NCBI GenBank assembly: GCA_940671915.1
Contig: CALNVZ010002409.1
Span: 225,696 to 289,695, forward strand
DNA: 64,000 nt
Reading direction: 5' to 3'
From: Paracentrotus lividus
Lineage: Eukaryota > Echinodermata > Echinoidea > Camarodonta > Echinidae
Program-made: the position numbers and the translations under genes
Notes under the pieces: generated by a model
Seen by the model: only the letters and a program-made list of their open reading frames with translations
Told to the model about the DNA's origin: nothing
Databases searched by the model: none
Shown here: in pieces, positions 10,646 to 20,893 of the stretch
Position numbering within the stretch: the stretch's first letter is position 1
Layout: every line of letters starts with the position of its first letter

Positions 10646-11050
10646 AGAGTTCCTTTTGCGACAGCTACCCAAATCGAAAAAAAAAAAATACATGTGGAAA
10701 TTGTTTATAATATTTTAAATATAGACTAGGGTTAGGGTTATGGTAAGGGTTATATTAAAAAAAAAATGATATTTTAATAATAAAAATATAACAACAAAAT
10801 ACAACTTCCAGTTTATTTAGTCAAGAAAACACAAAAGGAATAGCGGGAGTCGAACCCGAGTCACCAGCGTCACTGTCTTACTCTCACACTACTACACCAA
10901 CGAGACGGCTTGCGCACTGCCGTGGATTTTTTTTATTTTTGAATCAATTTTGAATAGCAAAAGTTTGACGTCCGATAAATTATAGAGACGCATGCGCACA
11001 GGTGTGTTGTTATCGATTTTTTTTTTGAGTGGCTGTCGCAAGAGGAACTA
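10646..11050. mobile_element. TIR element carrying a tRNA-like unit
   Basis: The left end contains GAGTTCCTTTTGCGACAGCT and the right end, inverted, TAGTTCCTCTTGCGACAGCC, about 25 bp of terminal inverted repeat. Between them lies a tRNA-like sequence on the minus strand (10841-10911). There is no transposase. It sits inside the putative intron between exons a and b of the minus-strand gene. Confidence 0.6.
10841..10911 (-). ncRNA. tRNA-like / SINE-head unit
   Basis: On the minus strand there is an A box TGGTGTAGTAG (10899-10889) and a perfect B box GGTTCGACTCC (inside 10857-10845), spaced as in a tRNA, followed by T-rich sequence. The ends do not pair into an acceptor stem, so this is not a functional tRNA gene but a tRNA-derived pol III unit. 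Confidence 0.6.
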
Positions 11051-11298
11051 TTTTCTTTGATTATTTACATGAATATATTCAATGATACTAATCATCATAT
11101 CATATCATAACTATAATCATTTAGCACACCATCCGAGTATAGAGCGTGTTCTGCAACTAATAAAAATTACTAGTATTCCATGATATAAGCATACAACTAA
11201 CGTGGAATTGAACATGTGGGGCTACAATAATAATTTGACATCACAATTTCTTCCATGTTCGGGATTTGCGTTAAAAATAGAATATGACATAAACTTAC

Positions 11299-11377
11299 CT
11301 TGGTCTTTAACAGCATTTTCAACGATATCCTGAGATGGTTCTAATTCTTGGGTGTTGCATTCGATGTCGTTTTGTTT
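11299..11377 (-). CDS. Candidate 5' exon a of an unknown minus-strand gene
   Basis: A consensus donor GTAAGT begins at 11298. Upstream, one frame is open back to a TAA at 11378-11380 and reads ECNTQELEPSQDIVENAV, ending KDQ plus one base. The other two frames have stops. It joins exon b's 5' frame in phase. No in-frame ATG or convincing acceptor marks its 5' end, so the true boundary is unknown. No family is recognised. Confidence 0.35.
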
Positions 11378-11815
11378 TTACCATGTCGGCATGTGTCCGT
11401 GTGGTTTGACCGCGAATCACTGTTATGTGCGCTGTTGGCCTAACCTCTGACCATAAATAAGTAATTTGTAGGCCTACATGTCATTTGTTAGTCATTTGAC
11501 TAATGTAAAAAAGTCATTTGTTAAATGACTTGTTTATATTGGTCAAAATGACTTACTTAAACTAGTCTTGACTGAGGTAATTAAGTCACCGAGACTGGAC
11601 TAATATATTTTAGTCGTTTTGACTAATTTATCGGCACCAATGACTAATTTATGTTTACAGTGTACAGAGAAATTTAAGGCGGTGATGAATGAAGTAAATG
11701 ATTTTAAACCGTAACTTATCATTAGCAAGGTTATAATACCTTGGTTTGCCTCACAGTAGCCATTAAATGAGTGTGTTATAACAGTTATTATTGATTTATT
11801 GTTTTTGTTATTCAG

Positions 11816-11872
11816 GAATACATCAGACTATTTAAAGGCGGCACTCTTCCCCAAGCAATGTCTGTACGGGAG
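11816..11872 (+). CDS. Candidate 57-nt microexon, plus strand
   Basis: The acceptor GTTTTTGTTATTCAG ends at 11815 and the consensus donor GTAAGTAAG begins at 11873. The enclosed 57 nt are exactly 19 codons with no stop in the phase-0 frame, reading EYIRLFKGGTLPQAMSVRE. Both splice sites are near-consensus and the length is a multiple of three, as in cassette exons. Flanking introns are filled with repeats, a repeat-family member starting about 15 bp into the downstream intron. The gene is not recognised and the neighbouring exons were not found. Confidence 0.45.
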
Positions 11873-11886
11873 GTAAGTAAGCTTTA

Positions 11887-12330
11887 TATAAACACAACAG
11901 AAAAAAAGTTTCCCCTATTTCAGATATCAATAATTTTTGAACCAGGAGGAATTTAAAAAATCTAATTATATGTCTATGTAGGGAATTTAATTAGCTACCA
12001 TAGCAGCGAATTTTAGGAAAAATCATAGAGCCATGCTTCAGTGATTAATGGTTGAATGCAAAAATGTCGTTTTTCGAAGTTCTCAAGCCTAAAATCACAA
12101 CTTTGATTCAATGATATCGCACCCATTTTCACATTTTAAACAATTTACACGTCAGAATGTAAGCAAAACGTGCTTCCCAATTTACGGAAACGAAATTTGC
12201 GTCAAATTTCATGGTTGAGTGAGCATGCAGCAAAAAGTGCCAAAACAGCGATTCTTACTTCTTTGCCATTGTATAATCGATCTAATGTGAGGGAATTCCT
12301 GTTTCGGTTGAATGAACCCTTTAAAAATCA
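11887..12330 (+). repeat. Interspersed repeat family 'K', copy 1
   Basis: It begins ATAAACACAACAGAAAAAAA and contains recurrent phrases such as CATGCTTCAGTGATTAATGG and CGGTTGAGTGAGCATGCAGC-like text. The same text appears at 27840-28090, in the foldback at 28975-31150 and in the foldback at 62228-64000, always diverged. The 64-residue open frame inside is a chance reading. 'K' is only a local label. Confidence 0.75.
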
Positions 12331-13370
12331 TTTTATATCCAGTATTTCAGTTCAAAGTTGTTAAAGTACTAAAAATACATTTTGCAATGAATATACGTCA
12401 CAATTATGGAACAAAGTCTCCTTGGAATTTAGAAATTCGCCCTAATGTGCAAAAAGTGCAAAAACATGATTTTGCATTAATTTATTGGATTATTGAAAAA
12501 ATAGAATATCTCCGTTAATAATGATCTGATCAATGTGAAACTTTGCATGGTCGTTAAGGTACATGTAAATTAAAGCGCAGCATTGTTTGTTTGTATTATA
12601 AAGTATAAATCTATTAATTATTAATATTTATGCAAATTAGGAATGTTTTTTTACATATTTTTCAATATTTGGCTTTAAAAAAAAATCATTTTGAAGTCCA
12701 ATCACCTGTCGAAAATTGCTATGTGTAATGAACAACAATATTTTAGTTAAAAGTTTGAAGTTTCTAAATAATTCTTATGTATTATTTTGTTTTATTATTT
12801 TGTTTTGTCTTTTATTATTTTGATTTTTATATATTTCTTTTGTTTTGGGGCTCTTTTATGTTTTGAAAATGAAAGCGAAAAGTTATCTTGTATTCTATTT
12901 AGGTCCGACATGCAATAATACAAATGTTGCATCACCGAACAACAAAGTGTGCAATTTGCTTTGAACAATAGTTGCACAACACTTTAAAGGAAAAATTCAC
13001 CAAAAGGCAAATTTAGGGTTGGTAGCGGTTGGGCAGCAGTCATGGACATTTTATAATTAGTTAAATCGGCCGAGACCCCTCCCCCAGTCAGAATATGCAT
13101 AATTTAGTCTATATAAAAAGGAACTATGTTTTGACCTGTCATTAGAAAGGTTTACAAATACCGAAAAATTCAGTTATTGCCAATTTGTGTACTAAAGTAT
13201 TCTACCACACCCTTAATTATAAAAGGCCTTTAGTATCATCTTGGATTCTTGAAATCAATCGAGGAACATTTCTGAAACATAAAAGACGCAAAAACATTAA
13301 GAAATACATTAAAGCAAAAACGATCGAAGACAATAGAAAGTATTGAAATAAAGTAATACATCAGGTGTAC
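12331..13370. other. Unassigned AT-rich sequence
   Basis: A partial continuation of the repeat at the left, T-rich simple sequence at 12780-12840, and nothing else I can support as a gene or element. Confidence 0.4.
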
Positions 13371-13376
13371 CCAATT

Positions 13377-13560
13377 CAATTCAAATTTATTTCGTCCATG
13401 ATCATAATGCAATAAAAATGGAAATTTGACATGGGAGTTTCATATACGATACAGCTAACGAACAGCATAAAAAAAGTTTAAAACTGGTACATTAATAACT
13501 AAATGAATACACACATAGAGACAAGTCAACATAGAAATATCAAGCGAAATAGAATCGACA
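13377..13560 (-). mobile_element. Probable LINE 3' end fragment
   Basis: AATTCAATTCAAATTTATTT at the left edge is, on the minus strand, AAATAAATTTGAATTGAATT, the type of short-repeat tail ending CR1-group LINEs (compare ATAAATGAACTGAACTGAAC at 57570). No coding part remains. Confidence 0.35.
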
Positions 13561-13772
13561 GGAAAGAAAGAGAGATACAGTAAATAAGAGTAGATGCAAA
13601 AAACAGGAAAAATAAATTGGTATATATGCTACAACGACAATGAAATGAAGAGAGAGGTAAAACCATGAATGGGGGATTCTAGAGTCCAGTAGACGCGAAC
13701 ACGAGCGAGGCCCCAGATCAAGAGAGTGGAAGCCCTTCACAAGTAATTATGGCAGCGATGGCGGCCCTGTAA

Positions 13773-14462
13773 TACCCCCGTCACACTGAGCTCGTTCCTA
13801 CTACGTCCTTGCAAATTTTGCCGAACGGGCATAGTCTGTGTGTAAACTGAGTGGACGTAGTAAATACTTCTTACGATCTGTTTACGAACTTCATGGACTA
13901 GCTCGGTCGGATTTCCAAAAAAGTGTTAAAAAAAATCGGGCGCCCATCTCGTCCTCAAATTTAACGGGGTGGCAACGTACCTGAAACGAGATGGACGTAC
14001 TACAAACGAAATTGCCGTACTTAAATCGTTCTAAAGATGTGCTAGGACGTCATACAAACGAGCATTGTATATTAATTATTCAATTTCTAAAATTAAACGT
14101 AGTGACAACGTTCCTTAAACGGGTAGGACTTACTCTGAACGAGAAGGACGTACTACGAACGTGGTACCTAACTTTTATCATGCTGCGCATAGGCACTTTT
14201 AGTGACCGTTTGGACGTGCTACGAACGGTATAGAGTGAACGAGCAGTTTACTCGTTCTGAACTAGATAACAACGTATTGCGGACGCGATAAAGACGGAAT
14301 TGACGTAACGAGAACTATTTATGAACTGCCTAGCATCGTATTCAAGAAATTATTTTTCAAAGTTATAAGTTCCAACCCGACCAAAGCCCGTTCAGCATTT
14401 TTTTTAAAAACGGGCAAAAACGGGCAAGAACGTTATAGAACGACCTCAGTGTGACGGCCCCC
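13773..14462 (+). mobile_element. Harbinger-like MITE, copy 1
   Basis: The ends are ACCCCCGTCACACTGAG and, inverted, GGGGGCCGTCACACTGAG, flanked on both sides by TAA (13770-13772, 14463-14465), the 3-bp duplication typical of PIF/Harbinger. The interior is packed with variants of GACGTACTACGAACG and CGTTC on both strands. No transposase is present. The flanks read across cleanly from GCGGCCCTG to GGCGAGAC, showing the empty site. Identical apart from small changes to copy 2. Confidence 0.8.
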
Positions 14463-14592
14463 TAAGGCGAGACACCCGCAGCCCTCCCCGCAATACAAAA
14501 TGTTTCCTAGGAGGCTTTACAAGTGTTGACTGGTGAGCTGCCTTTGAGATATCGTAGATTGTGGTTAAACGATAAATTTCGTATGTTTTTTA

Positions 14593-14800
14593 TTGTCTAG
14601 TTCCTTTAATCACCCAACAAAAGAAGTTAAAGGTGATGGTTGTGATTTGAGTAACCTAGAATGGGATATAGGAGAAGGGCCTTTTAAACTAAGATCCGTC
14701 AGAGACGAAGTAACGGTAAAAGGCCAATCCAACTTGTTGCCTAAAATCCCAGCATGGCGATTATCATGGCCTCTAGTGTCCATTGAACACCATGTCAAAG
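14593..14800 (+). other. Open stretch after a splice-acceptor-like tract
   Basis: ATGTTTTTTATTGTCTAG ends at 14600 like a 3' splice site. One frame then stays open for about 65 codons (SFNHPTKEVKGDGCDLSNLE and onward) until an A/K-rich run. It does not join in phase with the microexon at 11816. Coding function is unproven. Confidence 0.15.
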
Positions 14801-14959
14801 TAAAAAAAAAAAAGAAAAAGAGAAATGCCTCCATTGGAAATAAATATATTGTTCTAAATGGTATCAGAAGTACCTGGAATGGATTTTTACATATATATAT
14901 ATAAACAGATTGATCAAAACTCGAAGATAGAAGGACAGGAGCCCTTTTTTTTGTATCTC

Positions 14960-15346
14960 ATTATGATGTACTGAAAAGCTTTAGGTTGTCAGACGTCTGC
15001 ATCATGAGAGCGGAACTAGTAGCCAGATGGCACTTGAGTGAATAAATACACTCGCGGTATCCTCTTCGGTGGTGATATTTAGCAACGCTTTGTATGCTCT
15101 ACAAATGATTGATTCATACTTTATTAGATGTGCTATAGCAAATGAAATTTTATCAACAATTAACATTTTGAAATTAAAGGATGTTTATGTTTCCTTTGAA
15201 TGGATCCCATCACATTGTGATATTAGAGGCAATGAGATTGTTGATATGGCTGCCAAAAAAGGAGCCATGAAAAGATGCATTGACATTATTATACATGTTA
15301 CACCAAACACAAGAAGTGAACTGACCACCTCTCGTTTGATTCATAA
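14960..15346 (+). pseudogene. LINE RNase H domain fragment
   Basis: The translation shows the landmarks of the RNase H domain at the end of some LINE ORF2 proteins: RAELVA near 15009 (catalytic Glu region), IFSNALYALQMI near 15071, and WIPSHCDIRGNEIVDMAAKK near 15202-15260. The last carries the His and final Asp. The usual Asp of the FSD-A motif is Asn here, and a stop separates RAELVARWHLSE from the rest. The frame runs straight into a Harbinger-like MITE at 15347, which cuts off the 3' end. RNase H-bearing LINEs belong to the I/Jockey-related groups; the exact clade is not decided. It is dead. Confidence 0.75.
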
Positions 15347-16050
15347 TACCCCTGTCACACTGAGCTCGTTCCTACTACGTCCTTGTAAATTTTGCCGAAC
15401 GGGCATAGTCTGTGTGTAAACTGAGTGGACGTAGTAAATACTTCTTACGATCTGTTTACGAACTTCATGGACTAGCTCGGTCGGATTTCCAAAAAAGTGT
15501 TCAAAAAAATCGGGCGCCCATCTCGTCCTAAAATTTAACGGGGTGGCAACGTACCTGAAACGAGATGGACGTACTACAAACGAAATTGCCGTACTTAGAT
15601 CGTTCTAAAGATGAACGGAAAGGCATTCCGATTTTTTTGAACATGTTCAAAAAAAATCGTACTGGCTTCAAGTTCTAAAATTAAACGTAGTGACAACGTT
15701 CCTTAAACGGGTAGGACTTACTCTGAACGAGAAGGACGTACTACGAACGTGGTACCTAACTTTTATCATGCTGCGCATAGGCACTTTTAGTGACCGTTTG
15801 GACGTGCTACGAACGGTATAGAGTGAACGAGCAGTTTACTCGTTCTGAACTGGATAACAACGTATTGCGGACGCGATAAAGACGGAATTGACGTAACGAG
15901 AACTATTTATGAACTGCCTAGCATCGTATTCAAGAAATTATTTTTCAAAGTTATAAGTTCCAACCCGACCAAAGCCCGTTCAGCATTTTTTTTTAAACGG
16001 GCAAAAACGGGCAAGAACGTTATAGAACGACCTCAGTGTGACGGCCCCCT
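15347..16050 (+). mobile_element. Harbinger-like MITE, copy 2
   Basis: Same element and orientation as copy 1, with TAA at both edges (15344-15346, 16051-16053). It differs by a replaced stretch around 15615-15670, where a hairpin-forming CCGATTTTTTTGAACATGTT replaces about 60 bp of copy 1. It is inserted in the LINE RNase H fragment and shares its right TAA with copy 3. Confidence 0.8.
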
Positions 16051-16053
16051 TAA

Positions 16054-16641
16054 GGGGCCGTCACACTGAGGTAGTTCTATAACGTCCTTGCCCGTTCTTT
16101 AAAAAAATTATTCAACGGGCTTTGGTCGGGTTGGAACTTATAACTTTGAAAAAAATTCTTGAATACGATTCTAGGCAGTTCATAGATAGACCTCGTTACG
16201 TCAATTTCGTCTTTATCGCGTCCGCAATACGTGGTGATCCAGTTCAGAACGTGTAAACCGCTCGTTCACTTTATACCTTTCGTGGCACGTCCAAACCGTC
16301 ACTAAAAGTGTCCATGTGCAACATGATAAAAGTTAGGTACCATGTTCGTAGTACGTCCTTCTCGTTCAAAATAAGTCCTTCCCGTTTAAGGAACGTTGTC
16401 ACTACGTTTAATTTTAGAGCTGGAAGCCAGTCCGATATTTTTTTTAACATGTTAAAAAAAAATCGGACTGCCTTTCCGTTCTCTCCGTTCGGGCCCGTTC
16501 GCCAAGTTCATAAACAGATTGCAACAGTCTGTGCTAGATTGCAAAAGGTCTGTACTACGTTCAGTCCGTGTATAACCAGATTGAGCCCGTTCACCAAGAA
16601 CTACCAAGAACGTAGTGAGAACTAGTTCAGAGTGACGGGGA
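16054..16641 (-). mobile_element. Harbinger-like MITE, copy 3, inverted
   Basis: It begins GGGGCCGTCACACTGAGG directly after the shared TAA and ends AGTGACGGGGAT at 16641. Its sequence is the reverse complement of copies 1 and 2, including the hairpin present in copy 2. A 105-residue open frame across it is an artefact of CGT-rich repeats. Confidence 0.75.
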
Positions 16642-16789
16642 TTATGACATGCCGTTCTGTGTTCTCAAGTACGTGTGATAGTAGTATAAGCGAACATATC
16701 AGCTGTTTAATTGCCACCCATCAATTGTAAAAATTAGAGAAATCTCACAACTTACAAAAAAAAAAATATGAAAAACGGCCATTGGTCTG

Positions 16790-17476
16790 AAAAGAACGTG
16801 TACATTTAACCGAATTATTTCTGGATTGAGATGAAACAACGTTCGTATACATTCCTCAATACGTCCATCACGTCTTTGCCTCGTCTGCAGTCCGTTTGTA
16901 TCTAGTAAAGATCGAGTGAAAATGACCGTTTCGATGAAGCAGAGCCCGTCTGAAACAATCCAAACCCGTCCCCAGTTAGTTCCAACCCGTTCTAATTTAG
17001 TTCCAACTCGTTTGCAACGCGTTTCGTCCCGACCTAACTAGTCCTGGGTCGTTTTTAATCCGTCAATATCCGTTCTTATTCATTCTTACCTCGACCAAAC
17101 GGCCTCCAGAAAGTTCTTCTCGTTCTTACTGCGTCATTATCCGTGGCTAGAACGTGCTGAACGTAAATGCGCGTCCGTTCTGCGATAAAAAACATAGCCC
17201 GTTTTTGCCAGACCTCATGCGTCTTCGTAACTTCAAGTTGATGATGAATATCCAATGTTCGTTTGTAAGACGTCCTAGCACATCTTTAAAACGATTGAAG
17301 TACGACAAATTCGTTTACAATAGGTCCATCTCGTTTCACGTACGCTGCCACCCCATTAAATTTTAGGACGAGATGGGCGCCCGATTTTTTAAACACTTTT
17401 TTGAAAATCCGACCGAGCTACTCCATGAAGTTCATAAACAGATCATAAACTGAACGAGCTCAGTGTGACGGGGGTA
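16790..17476 (-). mobile_element. Harbinger-like MITE, copy 4, inverted and partial
   Basis: The right end, CTCAGTGTGACGGGGGTA followed by TAA (17477-17479), and about 250 bp inward match the reverse complement of the left half of copy 1. Further left it is more diverged but still filled with CGTTC and CGTCC words. The start is approximate. Confidence 0.65.
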
Positions 17477-17479
17477 TAA

Positions 17480-17990
17480 GGATTAAACTGAGTAATCCCA
17501 GTTTGAAAGAATTATTGATGTCGAACGCAGTATTTACACGGGAATTGTTGATTTATATACAGTATACAAATCGTTTTAGATAGCTTGTTAAAGCTATCAT
17601 CCCTTTGTTGCGATTTAACGCCTTTTGCTCGCATGCATTTATAAATATAATTATTGCGATTTCCATGAACAATGTTGCGATTAAACACGTTTTCGCTTTT
17701 ATGCATTTTAATAATTGCGTTCTGCTTCTTCTTATTCTCCCTTTTTTCTCTCTCTCTCGCTAAAACTATACTCGAGCCTGGCGCAAATAATCTTTGAGAT
17801 TGAAAAGCGCCATCAACCAACCAACCGACCAACTAACCAACCAACCCGCACCCGGCTCCAGCTGACAGGCCGAAAACACCAAGCCGTGAGAAATATCTTA
17901 AATCAGCCCGTCAGCCGGAACCTGAGGCAAGCAGAGCCCCGAGCATTAAGCGCGAAGACGTCACATGCATATTTTGAGTATGCATATATT
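17480..17990. other. Unassigned sequence with a CCAAC-type simple repeat
   Basis: Contains ACCAACCAACCGACCAACTA at about 17815-17835 and short open frames on both strands that look accidental. Confidence 0.4.
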
Positions 17991-17993
17991 GAG

Positions 17994-18811
17994 TAACATG
18001 CATATTTTATCGGCATGTCAATTGTTTATTTTTCATTTTGATTATAAAATCAATTATTGAGATGAAAATTAGGAGTGTGGAAATACAGTTTATGTCTATG
18101 TTTCGTAGGATCAGTGCTGCTGAAAAGAGAAAACTGGGTTCATATTTCATGAAAAAAGAAGCCAAATTTAAAATGCCAGCGTGTGGTGACGGGTTTATTG
18201 CCCTGTCCTGTCTGCCCATGAACCAAGTCCCATTCCGGTATTGCGTAATACTTTACACGTACCATGATGACGTATTGCTTTTTTTTGTAGGGATTCTTCT
18301 AATTATTGGACCTAGACATTCCGGTTTACCTATAATAAAGATGCATGGAACATTCCCAACACATATGGATAACTTAAACATTTTTTAAATTTAAAGCTTT
18401 GGTTTATGTTGACTGAAAATAATTGGAAATATGCTGTCAACGTACCTTCCTGAAGACACCACCTTACTAAAGACGGCCACGGGAGCTGGTCGGTCTAGAA
18501 ATCGCCCTGCTAACCGTAGTTCAGTCTACCAGTTCTTGGTGTGAAATGTTAGGCATACAATGTCGGAATGGGACTAGATTAATGGGCGGACAAGACAGGG
18601 CAATAAACCCGTCACCACACGCTGGCAATTTTTAAATTTGGCGACTTCTTTCATGAAATATGAACCCAGTTTTCTCTTTTCAGCAGCATTGATCCTACGA
18701 AACACAGACATACACTGTATTTCCGAACTCCTAATTTTCATCTCAATAATTTATTATATAATTAAAATGAAATATAAACAATTGACATGCCGATGAAATA
18801 TGCATGTCACT
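17994..18811. mobile_element. Foldback element with ~250-bp arms
   Basis: Left arm 17994-18250 and right arm 18560-18811 are inverted copies of each other: ATCGGCATGTCAATTGTTTA, TCAGTGCTGCTGAAAAGAGA and GGTGACGGGTTTATTGCCCT all recur, on the other strand, in the right arm. The ends are close to perfect inverted repeats (ACATGCATATTTTATCGGCA). The spacer is about 310 bp. No transposase is present and the superfamily is not determined. A 116-residue open frame in the left arm has no counterpart in the right arm's frame and is rejected. Confidence 0.85.
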
Positions 18812-19022
18812 AAAATAAGGTTTTATTTGTATAAAAAGTAAAGATTTTTACCTGATTTCAACTGCTTGTCCCCAAGTAAAAAAACTGGAGCGTCAAAGCG
18901 ACCAACGGCATCAGTTCAGAAAACTTCTAATTTACATTATAGTAACATTTTCCAGCTATTAAAGAATTACCAGATGTTAAAAAAATTACCAGATATTAAA
19001 AAAATATTATTTTACAAAAGCT

Positions 19023-20893
19023 TAGGTAAATTGGGGTAAATGAGACACTTAAGCATTTACGTAAGCATCACAAAAAAATAAACTACTCAATAAAGCAATT
19101 GTATACCTCATTTTAAAGTTTATTTAGATATAAACGTTTTATAAATGTTTTGGTTAAAATTTCCGCCAAATGAAGGTTGGGGTGACAGTAAATCATTACT
19201 ACTCAATTGTCCCCCTCACCCCTTCAAGTTGGGGTAAGTAGGACAGCATAATACATGAAATAAAATGTGGTTAAAAGTGAAAACAAAGATCTCTTGTCTT
19301 CGAGCTTCATAAACACTGTTTATACATTAGGAATATAATTTCTAAGATGTCATAAGAACTATTTTTTCAAACATTATCACGACTCATTATTACTTTTTTC
19401 CTGTACACATTTCAGGTGATAAAAAAATATGATTAAAAAAAACAAACAAAGCAAAGCACTTTTTAGATGTGTGATTCTGTAAACAAGTTGGCATCTCATT
19501 CGTCCTTCACCCCCCTTTTTTGTATGAAAGTAAACAAAATATACCGTGTAAAAATATACCTTAATTATTTCTTATCTCATATCCACACTTTACGAAAACT
19601 AAAGTTTTAAAGTCTGCATAATTCAACTATATCAGTGCCCCGTTTAAGACAGCAATAAAACACGTTTGCCATACCTTATGACACATAGGGTAAATTGGGA
19701 CACTTTATAATGCTAAGCATTTAGCTTAGCATTATAAAAAAAATAAATACTCAATGAAAGCAATCATATCTCTCGATCGAAGTTTATTTAAAGGCGCTCG
19801 CAACTCGCAGATCGTGGGGAATGCGCGTTTTTCTAGAGCTCCATTGACTCGAACACAATCGACAGTGGCTTACGCATGGTTCGGACTACTGGGAATTAAC
19901 TTTCGGACAGCACGAACATAACGAAGTTGACCGAATTCAGTCAGTAAATAGGGTAAATAGCTTCGGATTCTAGAGTCCTCAACAATTTTTAGTTTACAGA
20001 CTTTCAACGGGTCTCTTCGTATAAATTCAAAGTGAGGACTTGTATAATGCTCCATTTCAAAAACCGAAACATAGGCTAGATTTACTTAGGAATTCTGGTT
20101 AGTTAGTCTAACCATGAAGGATTAACCGGATTAACTCCAGATGCGTTGTCGCTGAAGATTACGCAACACGCCTCAGGCTCTGATTGGAATGTTATCTTTT
20201 CATCCGAGATAAGGTGCTTTCCCCGTGTTTTATCAATTATACGTCCCTTTAATTACATATAAACATTTAAGTAATATTTTGGTTAAAATTCCTCCAAATG
20301 AAGGTCAAGGTGACGATATCAATCATTACATCGTCAAATTGGGGTTAGTGGGTTTATATCACACAATGAACTGAGATATAAAAGGGCGGAATGAAGATAT
20401 CTGTCTACACAAACTTTGTTCATAAATTGAAATAATATTGAAATTGGTGCGTCCCACTTACCCCAACCATGAGAGGGTAAATAGGACAGTTCAATTAAAA
20501 CAATTGTTTTAAGTCTTTTGTTTACATCATATTTCATTTTAGATTATTTTCTAGTTTTAAATTTATTTTGTGATCAATTTCAATGCCAAGTTACCCCTAA
20601 AACAAAGGGATCTGGAAAACACAAGGAAAAGTTTATAGTTCACCATGATTTCTGAAATAGCTGAATGAAAATCGTTTTATGTCTAGACGTGAGATGTTAT
20701 AAATTGTTAACGATTATTTTCCCGGTAATGTCAATTTTTTTCCCCCAAACAGGCATGTAATTTGCTGCTGGATGTATGTTTATTATCGCTAAAATAGTTC
20801 CTCCATTAAGGTATGTCTTAATCATAGGCATATTATGCAATTCCCCAAAGTGTCCCACTTACCCCACTGTCCCACTTACCCCAATTTACCCTA
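19023..20893. mobile_element. GGGGTAAGTGGGACA-type DNA element, two units plus an insertion
   Basis: The left edge is TAGGTAAATTGGGGTAAATG; the right edge (inverted) is TAGGGTAAATTGGGGTAAGT. A second left end, TAGGGTAAATTGGGACACTT, at 19686 restarts the same internal text (AAGCATTT..., then TTGGTTAAAATTTCCGCC versus TTGGTTAAAATTCCTCCA). The region is therefore one full unit (19686-20893) behind a partial one. The second unit is split at 19788-20245 by about 460 bp of GC-richer unrelated sequence bounded by AAAGG and CCTTT. No transposase is recognised. Confidence 0.7.

Noticed and set aside
16308-16625. 105-residue open frame
   Set aside because: Lies entirely in an inverted Harbinger-like MITE and reads its CGT-rich words.
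18038-18388. 116-residue open frame
   Set aside because: Confined to one foldback arm; the matching right arm does not keep the frame open.
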